Positions 35,101 through 44,300 of a DNA stretch of 64,000 nucleotides are shown piece after piece. The DNA comes from Bacteroidota bacterium (GTDB taxonomy: Bacteria > Bacteroidota > Bacteroidia > AKYH767-A > 2013-40CM-41-45). The stretch covers positions 248,001 to 312,000 of the forward strand of contig JADKJP010000003.1 in assembly GCA_016720935.1 (NCBI GenBank), read 5' to 3'. Positions within the stretch are counted from its first letter, which is position 1. Every line of letters starts with the position of its first letter. The position numbers were made by a program, and so were the translations under genes. The notes beneath the pieces were generated by a model that made no database searches, was not told the origin of the DNA, and saw only the letters and a list, made by a program, of their open reading frames with translations.

Positions 35101-35202
35101 ATCCCAAAAGCTTCCTGTTGGCTCGATCGTAGAGATATACACATACGCGGCGATGAGGAACGTGAACCAGCCGACAAGGTTGTTGGTACGTTTATAATTC
35201 AT
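32122..35202 (-). CDS. DUF2723 membrane protein (GT117/protein O-mannosyltransferase-like)
   Basis: This 1026-aa protein is an integral membrane protein for roughly its first 600 residues, with about twelve hydrophobic helices. The hallmark N-terminus is AYVYISTIEPTGSFWDCGEFIATAHKLEVGHPPGAPLFLMLARIF. The acidic DCGE and GHPPG loop is the presumed catalytic region of these GT-C transferases. A soluble C-terminal part (about 600-1026) starts with LFTNGDNDTFPLWYVQEVENVRTDVRVVNLSLLNTEWY and ends in TPR-like helices. The family is typical of Bacteroidota. Characterised members are linked to protein O-glycosylation, but I cannot tell the sugar or target here. A TTTT-N19-TACCTTCG promoter candidate lies at 35231-35261. 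Confidence 0.88.
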   Translation of the reverse strand: MNYKRTNNLVGWFTFLIAAYVYISTIEPTGSFWDCGEFIATAHKLEVGHPPGAPLFLMLARIFILFGGDDVRMYPIAVNILSALMSAFTILFLFWTITALARKIVIGKGEISTDKLIAVMGAGLVGALAYTFSDSFWFSAVEGEVYASSSFFTAIVFWAIFKWENAADEPHNLRWLILIAYLMGLSIGVHLLNLLTIPALAFVIYFKKYKVSTKGIIYTAILGTLVLGFIQYGIIQGAITLAGTFDRVFVNGFGMPFGSGIIFYALLIVAGVIWGLIYTKKKNHPIWNTAILCFVFIMIGYSSFAQIVIRSAANPPLDENNPENVFNFISYLKREQYGERPLFIGQYYNAKVIDQKVGDDTWAKVEGESKYIKGPSKIDPVYEQDKTTVFPRMWSNQQSHINEYKKWADVKGDRTPTFGENLKFFFVYQMGEMYWRYFMWNFAGRQNDLQGPGGITKGNWLSGVKFIDEMRLGPQDNLPETMTNNKARNYMYFLPFILGIIGMVYHYSRDNKDAWVVMLLFFFTGIAIVIYLNGTPLQPRERDYAYAGSYYAFAIWIGLGVLSLYEFLKKRVPATASAVVTTALCLVAVPAVMAKAEWNDHDRSNRYTSRDFATDYLNSCAPNAILFTNGDNDTFPLWYVQEVENVRTDVRVVNLSLLNTEWYVDQLKRKYYDSDPIAISWTQDKYMLGRRDYIPFYDRGIKEPVELKELVDFMGSDDPQAKARTNSGEEINYFPTKTVKLTIDSAEVIANGVVPAKDADKIVKVMQWTLDGSYLMKNDLMILNILANNHWKRPVYFATTVGSENYLNLEPYFQLEGLTYRIVPIRTESRSEMVPGRVNTDIMYNNVMTKFVWGNMKDPAVYLDENNMRMTTNFRINFSRLAEELMNENKRDSAIKVLDKCVEEMPDKTIPYNYFMTKIAELYYRAAGAYNRQDTLMAADMELTKKNELIAKGNAISERIGAIYGDNMKYYLSLKGTKYYKLLDQDMNQALYILQSLTSILKQTNQKELSDKTEKAFLGFAKESGY

Positions 35203-35718
35203 AGGAGATTATAAAAATTTTGATAGCCTGCGAAGGTATAAAATAAGGGCACATCTAAAAACGCTTTAAGTACAGTCAGACAGGTTAGATTCTCAAGAAT
35301 TCCGGCCCTTGGGTGGATAAAGGAGATAAACTGGATTGCAATGCTTTTTCTGAAAAATCGGATGTCGGCTATTAAAACTTTGACCTGTAGGCACTAATAT
35401 TTTGAGCCGGAAACTGATTTTTGATAGTCATTCTGTTCATTCCAATAGTTCATGAAAGGAAAAATCGACGTCCTCAATTCAGTATTATGTTAAACAACAA
35501 TTTTTTTCATGTTAAATTCATTCCCAATTTAAGAAAGAGTCCCTTTTTATTTCAAAAACCGAGTTAGGTTGTTGATAAAATGAAGAGGGGGAAATTGGTA
35601 TTTAACTGTAAGAATATCATTTAATTAAGAATTGTTTTACATTTGCGCCGTTGTATATTTTGGTCATTCATTTTCCTTCAGAGGGGAAGAAAAATCCTTA
35701 ATCAAAATATAATTTTCA
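35203..35718. other. 516-bp divergent intergenic region
   Basis: No gene is evident. It holds a reverse-strand promoter candidate for the DUF2723 gene (CGAAGGTA at 35231-35238 with AAAA 19 nt beyond). On the forward strand a perfect -7 TACATTTG lies at 35638-35645, giving a leader of about 70 nt for the T9SS gene at 35719. I see no repeat here. Confidence 0.5.
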
Positions 35719-36876
35719 ATGAGAAACACACTACTTAATTTCTTCTTTAGAACTTTTATTGTCTGCTCCGTACTGGGCTTGTCCAGCGCAAGGCTTCTTG
35801 CAGTGAACGCTACGGTTATGGGCAATTTACCCGGACAATTGGTTGAATCATCGGGTGTGGATTTCACGGGTGGATCAAGTTTTTGGACTCATAACGATGG
35901 TTATGGTGATAATAATCTTTATAAAGTCAGCAATTCAGGTACACTCACCCGTACAGTGAATGTTGTTGGAGCTGTGAATTACGACTGGGAAGACATTACC
36001 CATGATTATTCCAGGACCTACATGTTTATCGGAGATTTCGGAAATAATGCCTGTGATCGTACAAATCTGCACATTTACCGTACTCCTTATCCTTCCACTG
36101 TTTCCGGCTCATCAGTTACCGCTGAAGTAATCAATTTCACATATCCAGATCAGCAGCAGTTTCCTTCTCCATGGATGAATTTTGATGTGGAATCGTTTGT
36201 TCATCACAATGGACATCTTTTTCTTTTTACAAAAACGGATGGATCAGCAATAGGTTATACTAAAATGTATTCTTTGCCGGATGTTCCCGGTACTTATGTT
36301 GCTACTCTCGTAGATAGTTTTTATACCAACGACAGAACCACTTCTGCGGACATCAGTCCTGATGGTTCAACATTGATACTTATTTCAAATACACATTTAC
36401 ATCTCTTCAGAAATTTTCAGGGAAGTAATTTCTTTGAAGGTCAGCACACACAAATTAATATCAGTGGTACCTGGACACAAAAAGAAGCAGTTACTTTCTG
36501 GAGCAGTAATGAAATTTACCTGACAGACGAAGATAACGGCAGTGGCAATCACCTTTATTATATTGATCTTAGTGCATGGGTTCCCGCAACACTTACAGGT
36601 GTTTCGGATCATACCATTTCTGATAACGAAAATATTACCGCGGCTCCGAACCCTGCAAATGCATCTTTCTCCATTCAATTAACAACACCGCATACAGAAG
36701 GAGTACAACTTCGTTTGTTTGATCTGACAGGCAAAATGGTTAGAGAAGTGATTGTAAAAGAGCCGGTATCCATGATTCGGATGGAAACTGCTGATTTACC
36801 GAATGGGGTCTATTTTTACAAGCTTGTTGCGGATCGACGAGAGTTGAAAACTGCACGTCTGGTGGTTTCACACTAA
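35719..36876 (+). CDS. T9SS-sorted secreted protein, probably beta-propeller-like
   Basis: The 385-aa product has a signal peptide (MRNTLLNFFFRTFIVCSVLGLSSARLLA cut near residue 28). The body has repeated WxxNDGYGDNNLYKV, YDWEDITHDYSRTYMFIGDFGNN and DRTTSADISPDGSTLILISNTHLHLF segments. This is the pattern of a beta-propeller with possible calcium-type DxG loops. The C-terminus (about 305-385) is a T9SS type A sorting domain: ITAAPNPANASFSIQL, RLFDLTGKMVREV, LPNGVYFYKLV, KTARLVVS. The enzymatic or binding activity is unknown. A strong hairpin follows the stop. Confidence 0.82.
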   Translation: MRNTLLNFFFRTFIVCSVLGLSSARLLAVNATVMGNLPGQLVESSGVDFTGGSSFWTHNDGYGDNNLYKVSNSGTLTRTVNVVGAVNYDWEDITHDYSRTYMFIGDFGNNACDRTNLHIYRTPYPSTVSGSSVTAEVINFTYPDQQQFPSPWMNFDVESFVHHNGHLFLFTKTDGSAIGYTKMYSLPDVPGTYVATLVDSFYTNDRTTSADISPDGSTLILISNTHLHLFRNFQGSNFFEGQHTQINISGTWTQKEAVTFWSSNEIYLTDEDNGSGNHLYYIDLSAWVPATLTGVSDHTISDNENITAAPNPANASFSIQLTTPHTEGVQLRLFDLTGKMVREVIVKEPVSMIRMETADLPNGVYFYKLVADRRELKTARLVVSH

Positions 36877-36896
36877 GAAGATCTAAAGAAATTTGA

Positions 36897-36938
36897 AGAC
36901 GAATTCTCCGGAAATGACCGGGAATTCGTCTTTTTTGT
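36897..36938 (+). terminator. Intrinsic terminator after the T9SS gene
   Basis: The stem AGACGAATTC.CCGG / CCGG.GAATTCGTCT (one mismatch) with a 6-nt loop is followed by T6. Confidence 0.9.
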
Positions 36939-37000
36939 TTGTAGGAATTTGAGGGGCTTTTTGATTTTTAGAAATTCTGATAGAAGTTTAGTGAACTTTT

Positions 37001-37008
37001 TACCTTTG
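37001..37008 (+). promoter_or_regulatory. -7 element TACCTTTG before the methyltransferase gene
   Basis: A perfect TAnnTTTG lies 19 nt upstream of the ATG at 37028. The -33 region is weak. Confidence 0.42.
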
Positions 37009-37027
37009 ATGCCCTTATTAAAAAACT

Positions 37028-37801
37028 ATGAGTTCACACGAGCGTGCCCACCATGATGAGGCCAATAATGTAACGTATCAGCGATGTCAGTTTGCATACG
37101 AATTCGCAAGGCCTTTTATCACAGGCAAAAAAGTACTGGATGTCGGATGTGGCAATGCCTATGGCACAGCCCTTATGGCTGAATCCGCTTCTGAAATTAC
37201 AGGTCTGGATTATGATGAGTCAACCATTCAGTCGAACAGGAACCAATATGCTTCAATTAAAAATCTGAATTTTGAAAGGGCGGTCATTCCGCCTTTGCCA
37301 TTAGCCGATCAGAGTTATGATGTGATTACCTCTTTTCAGTTTATCGAACATATCCACCCACGTGCTGAATTCATCAAAGAATGTTTAAGAGTATTGAAGC
37401 CGGGTGGAAAACTCCTGGTTACGACTCCTAATAATAAGATGTCTCTTGCAAGAAATCCATTTCACGTGCATGAATACACTTTTGATGAAATGAGAACCGA
37501 AGTTTCCACGATCACCAAAACGTTTGAGCTTCAGGGATTGAACGGAAATGAGAGGGTAAATAAATACTATGAAGAAAACGGAAAATTTGTTCGCATGATC
37601 CTGAAATGGGATGTGTTCAAATTGCACCAAAGATTGCCATCAGCATGGCTTACTAAACCTTATAATCTGGTTACCAACATGATGCGGAGTAAGCTCAAAG
37701 AAAAAGTGAGCACCACCACTGACATCAGCACCAAGGACTTTCATTTGCAAACAAGCAATCTGGACAAATGCTGGGATATTTACCTGATTGCGACGAAGTG
37801 A
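37028..37801 (+). CDS. Class I SAM-dependent methyltransferase
   Basis: The 257-aa product has a Rossmann methyltransferase core. Motif I KKVLDVGCGNAYG (residues 34-46) binds S-adenosylmethionine. The acidic end of strand 2 is ITGLDYDESTI, and post-motif FERAVIPPLPLADQSYDVITSFQFIEHI follows. LKPGGKLLVTTPN closes the Methyltransf_11-type domain by about residue 140. The remaining 115 residues, including HVHEYTFDEMRTEV, are helical with no recognised substrate domain. The YTFDEM pattern resembles methyltransferases of lipid or sugar pathways. The substrate is unknown. It is monocistronic, followed by 8-nt and 7-nt repeats. Confidence 0.82.
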   Translation: MSSHERAHHDEANNVTYQRCQFAYEFARPFITGKKVLDVGCGNAYGTALMAESASEITGLDYDESTIQSNRNQYASIKNLNFERAVIPPLPLADQSYDVITSFQFIEHIHPRAEFIKECLRVLKPGGKLLVTTPNNKMSLARNPFHVHEYTFDEMRTEVSTITKTFELQGLNGNERVNKYYEENGKFVRMILKWDVFKLHQRLPSAWLTKPYNLVTNMMRSKLKEKVSTTTDISTKDFHLQTSNLDKCWDIYLIATK

Positions 37802-37802
37802 G

Positions 37803-37881
37803 TTGTTGAGTTAATTGGTTATTAAGTTATTGAGTTATTAAGTTATTGAGTTATTAAGTTATTGAGTTATTAAGTTATTGA
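37803..37881. repeat. GTTATTAA/GTTATTGA octamer array
   Basis: Alternating GTTATTAA and GTTATTGA octamers form a 16-nt period over about 70 nt, starting 2 nt after the methyltransferase stop. Unlike the others this array is C-free on the top strand. Confidence 0.92.
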
Positions 37882-37896
37882 ACCTAAGCATCAAGA

Positions 37897-37931
37897 ACCT
37901 AATACCTAATACCTAATACCTAATACCTAAT
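37897..37931. repeat. Perfect heptamer array: 5 copies of ACCTAAT
   Basis: Five identical ACCTAAT units lie just after the octamer array and 48 nt upstream of the tRNA-Gln promoter. Confidence 0.94.
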
Positions 37932-37978
37932 ACTTTATACCAATTCAACAGAGCCATCTGTGAATTCTCCAAAAAATC

Positions 37979-38009
37979 TTTGTTCTTGAATATCCTTTTT
38001 CTACTTTTG
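37979..38009 (+). promoter_or_regulatory. tRNA-Gln promoter, exact Bacteroidota consensus
   Basis: TTTG (37979-37982), a 19-nt spacer and TACTTTTG (38002-38009) are a textbook match, ending 12 nt before the mature tRNA. It is the best promoter in the window and calibrates the others. Confidence 0.8.
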
Positions 38010-38021
38010 CCCTCCCAAAAT

Positions 38022-38094
38022 TGACCTATGGTGTAACTGGCAACACGTCTGATTTTGGTTCAGAAGAGTCTAGGTTCGAGCCCTAGTAGGTCAA
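38022..38094 (+). tRNA. tRNA-Gln (anticodon UUG)
   Basis: The cloverleaf is complete. The acceptor stem TGACCTA/TAGGTCA has the weak U1-A72 pair typical of tRNA-Gln. The anticodon stem TCTGA/TCAGA surrounds the loop TTTTGGT, whose positions 34-36 are TTG. The T-arm CTAGG/CCTAG surrounds TTCGAGC. The discriminator is A and CCA is not encoded. It has its own promoter and terminator, so it is transcribed alone. Confidence 0.95.
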
Positions 38095-38129
38095 CAAAAA
38101 CGGTGGTCCCCTAAAGGCCACCGTTTTTG
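38095..38129 (+). terminator. Terminator after tRNA-Gln
   Basis: AAAACGGTGG and CCACCGTTTT pair across an 11-nt loop, continuing into a T-run directly behind the tRNA. Confidence 0.92.
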
Positions 38130-38301
38130 ATTTTAACTTATTGAATATCAATTAATTATTTTTAACACTTTGCCAAGTTGTTTCGTATTTCTACCAATTT
38201 TTAACCTATCGTTTACGGAGTAAAACATGACGTTGGTCAAATATGCTTGAATTTTGGCTAAAAAAATGACAATTTGGGGTACCTGAACAAAATTTACCTC
38301 A

Positions 38302-41300
38302 ATGATTTCTTCTTATTTCTTCAATTCCAAAAGATTCAGATTTCTTCTTGCCTGCTTATTCTTATTGATAGGTTCTCTCCAGGTTCCTGCACAGATTCTT
38401 ATCAATGAAATCCAGACATCAAATCTTACCACCATCCAGGATGAGTACTTACAATATGATGACTGGATCGAATTGTATAATGCCGGAGCAAGTGCGGTCA
38501 ACCTGAATGGATATGGATTGACAGATGACTCGACGAATTACTATCGTTTTACATTTCCGAGCATGAGCATTGCTTCCGGAGGCTATCTTTTAATTTTTGC
38601 TTCGGATACAAATAAAACTTCTGTAAACACTCACTGGGAGACTGCAGTCAAGGAAAATGATACCTGGAAATACCGCGCTAACACAACTGCTGCTCCCGAT
38701 ACTAACTGGAGAAATGTATCTTTCAATGACGGGTCGTGGTCAGGTGGAACAGGAGGAATTGGTTTTGGTGATACTGATGATGGTACCACAGTAGCAACAT
38801 GTATTTCCGTTTACTCCCGAAAGACCTTTACAATTGCGGATACCTCAAAAATTTTTGAAAGTGTATTGAATGTCGATTACGATGATGGTTTTGTCGCGTA
38901 CCTGAATGGAGTAGAGATTGCCCGTGTTAATGTGGGTACAGCCGGTGTTCGTCCGGCCTGGAATGATTTAGCTCCAGCATCACGTGAAGCAGTAATGTAT
39001 TCCGGTGGATTTCCGGATTCATTTTACCTGTCAAAAAATGTTTTAAGATCACTTCTTCGTAATGGTACAAACGTACTTGCAGTTGAAGTACACAATCAGA
39101 CTTCGACAAGTACCGATTTGAGTGGTCGGGTTTGGCTGAGTTTCCTTGTCGATAATTCTATCTCTTACTTTGGCCCGATTCCTTCCTGGTTTCATCCGGC
39201 GCCTGTACAATACCTTCATGCAAAGTTTAAATTGAATCGTGCAGGTGAGAAGTTGTTTCTTGTGGATGGATCAGGGAATTTGTTGGACAGCAAATTTACA
39301 GGTTCTATCGAACCGGATAATTCTTTAGGGAGAAACCCTGATGGTAGTTCTACGTGGTGTATCAGTGCCACACCTACTCCCGGAACAAGCAATAACAGCG
39401 TCACCTGTTTCAACGGATACGCAACTATTCCGATTTTTTCACTGGCTTCCGGATTTTATCCGGTTACTCAATCCCTGGTTTTAAGTACATCTTTTCCGAA
39501 CAGCCAGATTCGCTATTCTCTGGATGGAACTGATGTTACTTCATCGTCAACATTGTATACAGGACCCATTTCATTGAGCACCACAACCACGGTAAAAGCG
39601 CGTGTCTTTTCTACAAGCGCTCTTGCCAGCCAGACGGTCACGAGTACTTTTTTTATTAATCTGAATTGTCGTTTGCCGGTATATGCTCTGACAACTGATC
39701 CTTACAATCTGTACGATTACAACAACGGAATTTTCGTGGAAGGTCCCAATGCACAGGCTTCAAGTCCGCACTTCGGTGCCAACTACTGGATGGATTGGGA
39801 AAAGCCTATCTACCTTGAGTATTTTGACAGAGATAAAATCAGAGCTTTCAAATTTAATTCCGGTTTAAAAATTACAGGTGGATGGTCTCGTATGGCGGAT
39901 CAGAAAAGTCTGGAGATTATGCTGAGTGATAAATACGGTTTATCAAAACTGAATTACCCGCTTGAATCAGACAAAACCTGGAATGATAAATGGGATGATT
40001 TCATCCTGCATACAACCGGAAATGATCGTGGTGTATGTCACATGCGTGATCCAATGATGGAGCGTTTGTTGAAGCCTACCAATATAGATTACCTCGCTTA
40101 TGAACCTTGTCTCTTGTATATCAATGGACAAAGTTGGGGAGTTTATTATACAAGAGAGAATGATGATCACCATTGGATAGAAGGGAACTACGGATACAAG
40201 AAAGACGAAATAGATCTTTTAAAAGAAAGTTATTTCTATCCAACGATAGAAGTGAAAAAGGGAAGTGACGCTGCTTTCTGGACGATGTACAATTACGCGA
40301 CCACCAGTTCACCCTCTGGTGCATCGTATTATTCCACTATGGCAACCATGATGGATATAGAAAACATGGTCGATTATTTTGCCTCTGAAACATATTATCC
40401 TAATGACGATTGGATGGGTGGAGGAAATAATAATCTAAAAATGTGGAGACCTACAAAAGCAGGTGGCCGGTTCAGATATTTATCTTACGACCTTGACTTC
40501 GGAATGGGTCTCGTGGGCTCTGTTTCGAACGACATGTTGGGTACAGCACTAAATCCTTCTCCTCACAATTACAATTCTGATATCTTTCAGAAGCTGGTTC
40601 AAAATCCTGCCTACAAACGTTATTTCATTAATCGCTATGCGGATTTGATCAACACCATCTGGCTGCCGTCCAATGTGCAATCAATGGCCTACCTGTTTCG
40701 TGATTCACTTCGCAGGGACATGCACTTTCAATATGAAAAGTGGGGTGGAGGCGATACTAATCAATGGATTTCAAACATCGCTTCGATGCTGACATTCGCG
40801 AATCAGCGTCCGGCTTATGCACGAAATTATATTCAAAGTCATTTCAGTATGACTTCCCAGGTGACACTTACAATACAGGCATCACCTGCTGGTTCAGGTC
40901 GAATCCAAATCAGTACTGTGACTCCAACCAGTTACCCTTGGAGTGGGGTATATTTCAATGGCAATCCTGTTACCATTACTGCTATTCCGAATCCGGGATA
41001 TACATTTGATCACTGGCGTTCGAACACTGTCATCAATACGAATGACCCGAACCAGGTTGCGACCTACAATTTTACAACCAGTGATGTGATCACTGCCTAC
41101 TTCACAGGATCGCCTGTGCCGGTACAATTGCAAATCAGTGAAATCAATTACAACAGTGATTCCGCTACCAACACAGGCGACTGGATTGAATTGTACAATC
41201 CTTCAAATTCACCACTGGATATTTCCGGTTGGAAATTCCGTGATGGTGCCGACAATCACACCTTCACTTTTCCTGCACCAACAACTATCGCAGCGAATGG

Positions 41301-44300
41301 CTACCTCGTAGTTGCCTCTGATCTTGCGAAATTTTCCGCTATCAATCCTACTGTCACCAATGTGGTGGGCAGTTTTGGTTTTGATTTCGATAATGGCGGT
41401 GAAGATCTTCGTTTGTATGACAATACAAATACGCTTTATACATCTGTACTCTATGATGATTTCAGTCCATGGCCATTGACTCCTGACGGACAAGGCTATA
41501 CACTGGAAAGAATTTTCCCGGTCAGCGACCCGAACGACGGGAACAGTTGGTTTGCAGGATGTTTCGGCGGATCACCCGGAAGAGCATATTCTTCTCCAAC
41601 AGTTACTGTGACTGCGGGTGGTTCAACAACAATTTGTCAGGGAAGTACTGTTTCTCTCACCGCGAATGCATCTCCGGGTTATACTTTCCAATGGAAAAAT
41701 AATGGCACCGATATTCCCGGAGCGAATCAATCCAGCTACACTGCTTCTCAGGCAGGTTCATATACTGTAGCCGTTAGTTCTTCAGGTTGTTCAGGAATCT
41801 CCAGTCCTGTTACTGTATCAGTGGACCCGGCAGGTCAGGTAAATTCAACCACACCTGCTTCACGATGTGGTAATGGAAGTGTGACCTTGTCAGCTTCGGG
41901 AACCACAGCTATTGAATGGTACGATGCTGCTTCCGGTGGAAGTCTTGTTGGCAATGGAAACAATTTTACTACACCCGTACTTTCTCAATCGTTCACCTAT
42001 TACGCCGTTTCCGGTGGTGCATGTCCTAGTGCACGTGTTCCGGTGTTGGCCGGAATTCTGGCGACTACCGCGGCTCCTGTTACTCAGGACGCAGGGCGCT
42101 GTGGTTCAGGAACTGTTGTGCTCAGCGCGACAGATACTGCTACTATCCATTGGTATTCTGCTGCAAGTGGTGGAACATTGCTCGCAACCGGAACTACATT
42201 TACAACTCCTGTTCTCACCCAGTCTACAACTTATTATGTAGAAGCAGGAACAGCATGCCCAAGTGCACGTGTTCCGGTTTCTGCCATTATATCATCCGCA
42301 ACAGCCACACCGGTTACTTCAAATGTAAGTCGCTGCGGAGCAGGTACGGTTACACTCACAGCAACCGACACAGCGACTATCTATTGGTACAGTGCTGCGA
42401 GCGGAGGAAGTTTATTGGCAACCGGCGCTTCGTATACTACCCCTTCTATTTCCTCGACAACTACTTATTATGTTGAAGCCGGAGCATTTTGTCCAAGTGC
42501 GAGAATCTCTGTACAAGCTATTGTAAATACTATCGCCGCAGCACCGGTCACACAAAATGCAAGCCGCTGTGGAACAGGTAGTGTTACGCTCACTGCTACA
42601 GATACTGCCGCTATTCGCTGGTACAATGCTGCGAGTGGTGGTACACAGGTAGGAAGCGGAACTTCTTTTGTTACTCCTTCACTCAGTACAACAACTACTT
42701 ATTACGCTGAAGCCGGCTCGGTTTGTCCGAGTGCAAGGATTTCCGCTCAGGCAATCATTAATGCACAGGCTGCAGCTCCGGTTACATCAGATGTAAGTCG
42801 TTGCGGAAACGGAACAGTTACGCTGACTGCAACTGACACAGCCGTTGTCCGCTGGTATTCTGCTGCAACGGGTGGTACATTGTTGTTCACCGGAAATAGT
42901 TTTACAACACCCTCATTAAGTACTACCACCAGTTATTTTGCTGAGGCAGGAAGTGTGTGTCCGAGTGCCAGAGTTCAGGCGAACGCGATTATTAATACAG
43001 TCACTACTGCTCCTGTTGTTCAGAATGCAAGTCGTTGCGGAAGCGGTACGGTTGTTTTAACTGCGACTTCTTCTAGTACAGTAAACTGGTACAATGCACC
43101 CGGTGGTACATTGTTGGGAACCGGCTTGTCTTATACCACTCCGGTCATTTCTGCAACAACAACATATTATGCTGTTGCCGGAACAATTTGTCCGAGCAAT
43201 GCTATATCTGCACAAGCGATCATCAACGCGATTTGTGCATCACCGGTAACCCAAAGTGCAAACAGATGCGGAACAGGCACTGTGACCTTGACTGCAACTG
43301 ACACAGCTAGCATTCGTTGGTATTCCGCTGCATCAGGTGGTTCTCAGCTGGGCACAGGTACAAGTTTTGTTACTCCATCATTATCTGCAAGCACAACATA
43401 TTATGCGGAGGCAGGTTCTGTTTGTCCGAGTGCAAGAATAGCTGCGCAGGCAATCATCAACGGTATCACAGCAACTCCTGTTGCATCGGATGTTGCAAGA
43501 TGTGGCACAGGTACAGTAACGCTCACCGCTACTGATACCGCTACCATTCGCTGGTACTCCGTCGCAAGCGGGGGAACAATCCTTGCAACCGGAACTTCTT
43601 TCACTACTCCCGTGCTTTCTGTAACTACTCCTTATTACGTTGAAGCCGGAACAGTTTGCCCAAGTGCAAGAATTCAGGTGAATGCAATAATCGCTACAGC
43701 GGCTGCGGATCCTGTCGTTCAGAATGCGAGCAGATGCGGTACAGGTACAGTTACTCTTACCGCGAACTCAGCATTCACCGTGAACTGGTATAATACTCCG
43801 GGTGGTACTTTACTGGGCACAGGTGCTTCTTTCACTACTCCTTCTATTTCTACAACAACAACTTATTATGCACAGGCCATATCAGCAGGGTGTCAGAGCA
43901 ATGTGGTCTCCGCGCAAGCCATTATAAACGCGATCGCTGCTGCACCTCAAACACAAGGTGCTGGCAGATGCGGAGCTGGAAGTGTAACGCTCACAGCTAC
44001 TGATACTGCTGCCATTCGTTGGTATGCTGCATCCAGCGGTGGTTCGGTTCTTGGAACAGGAACCAGCTTTGTCACTCCTTCGCTTTCTGTTACAACTACT
44101 TATTATGCTGAAGCAGGTTCGGTCTGCCCGAGTGCAAGGATAGCAGCTGTAGCTTCTATCAATGCCACTACAGCGGCTCCGGTTGTACAAAATTCCAGTC
44201 GTTGCGGAAACGGTACGTTAACACTTACTGCCTCGGATACTGCCGCTATTCGCTGGTATGCTCTGGCATCCGGCGGTTCACAAATTGGCTCGGGAACTTC

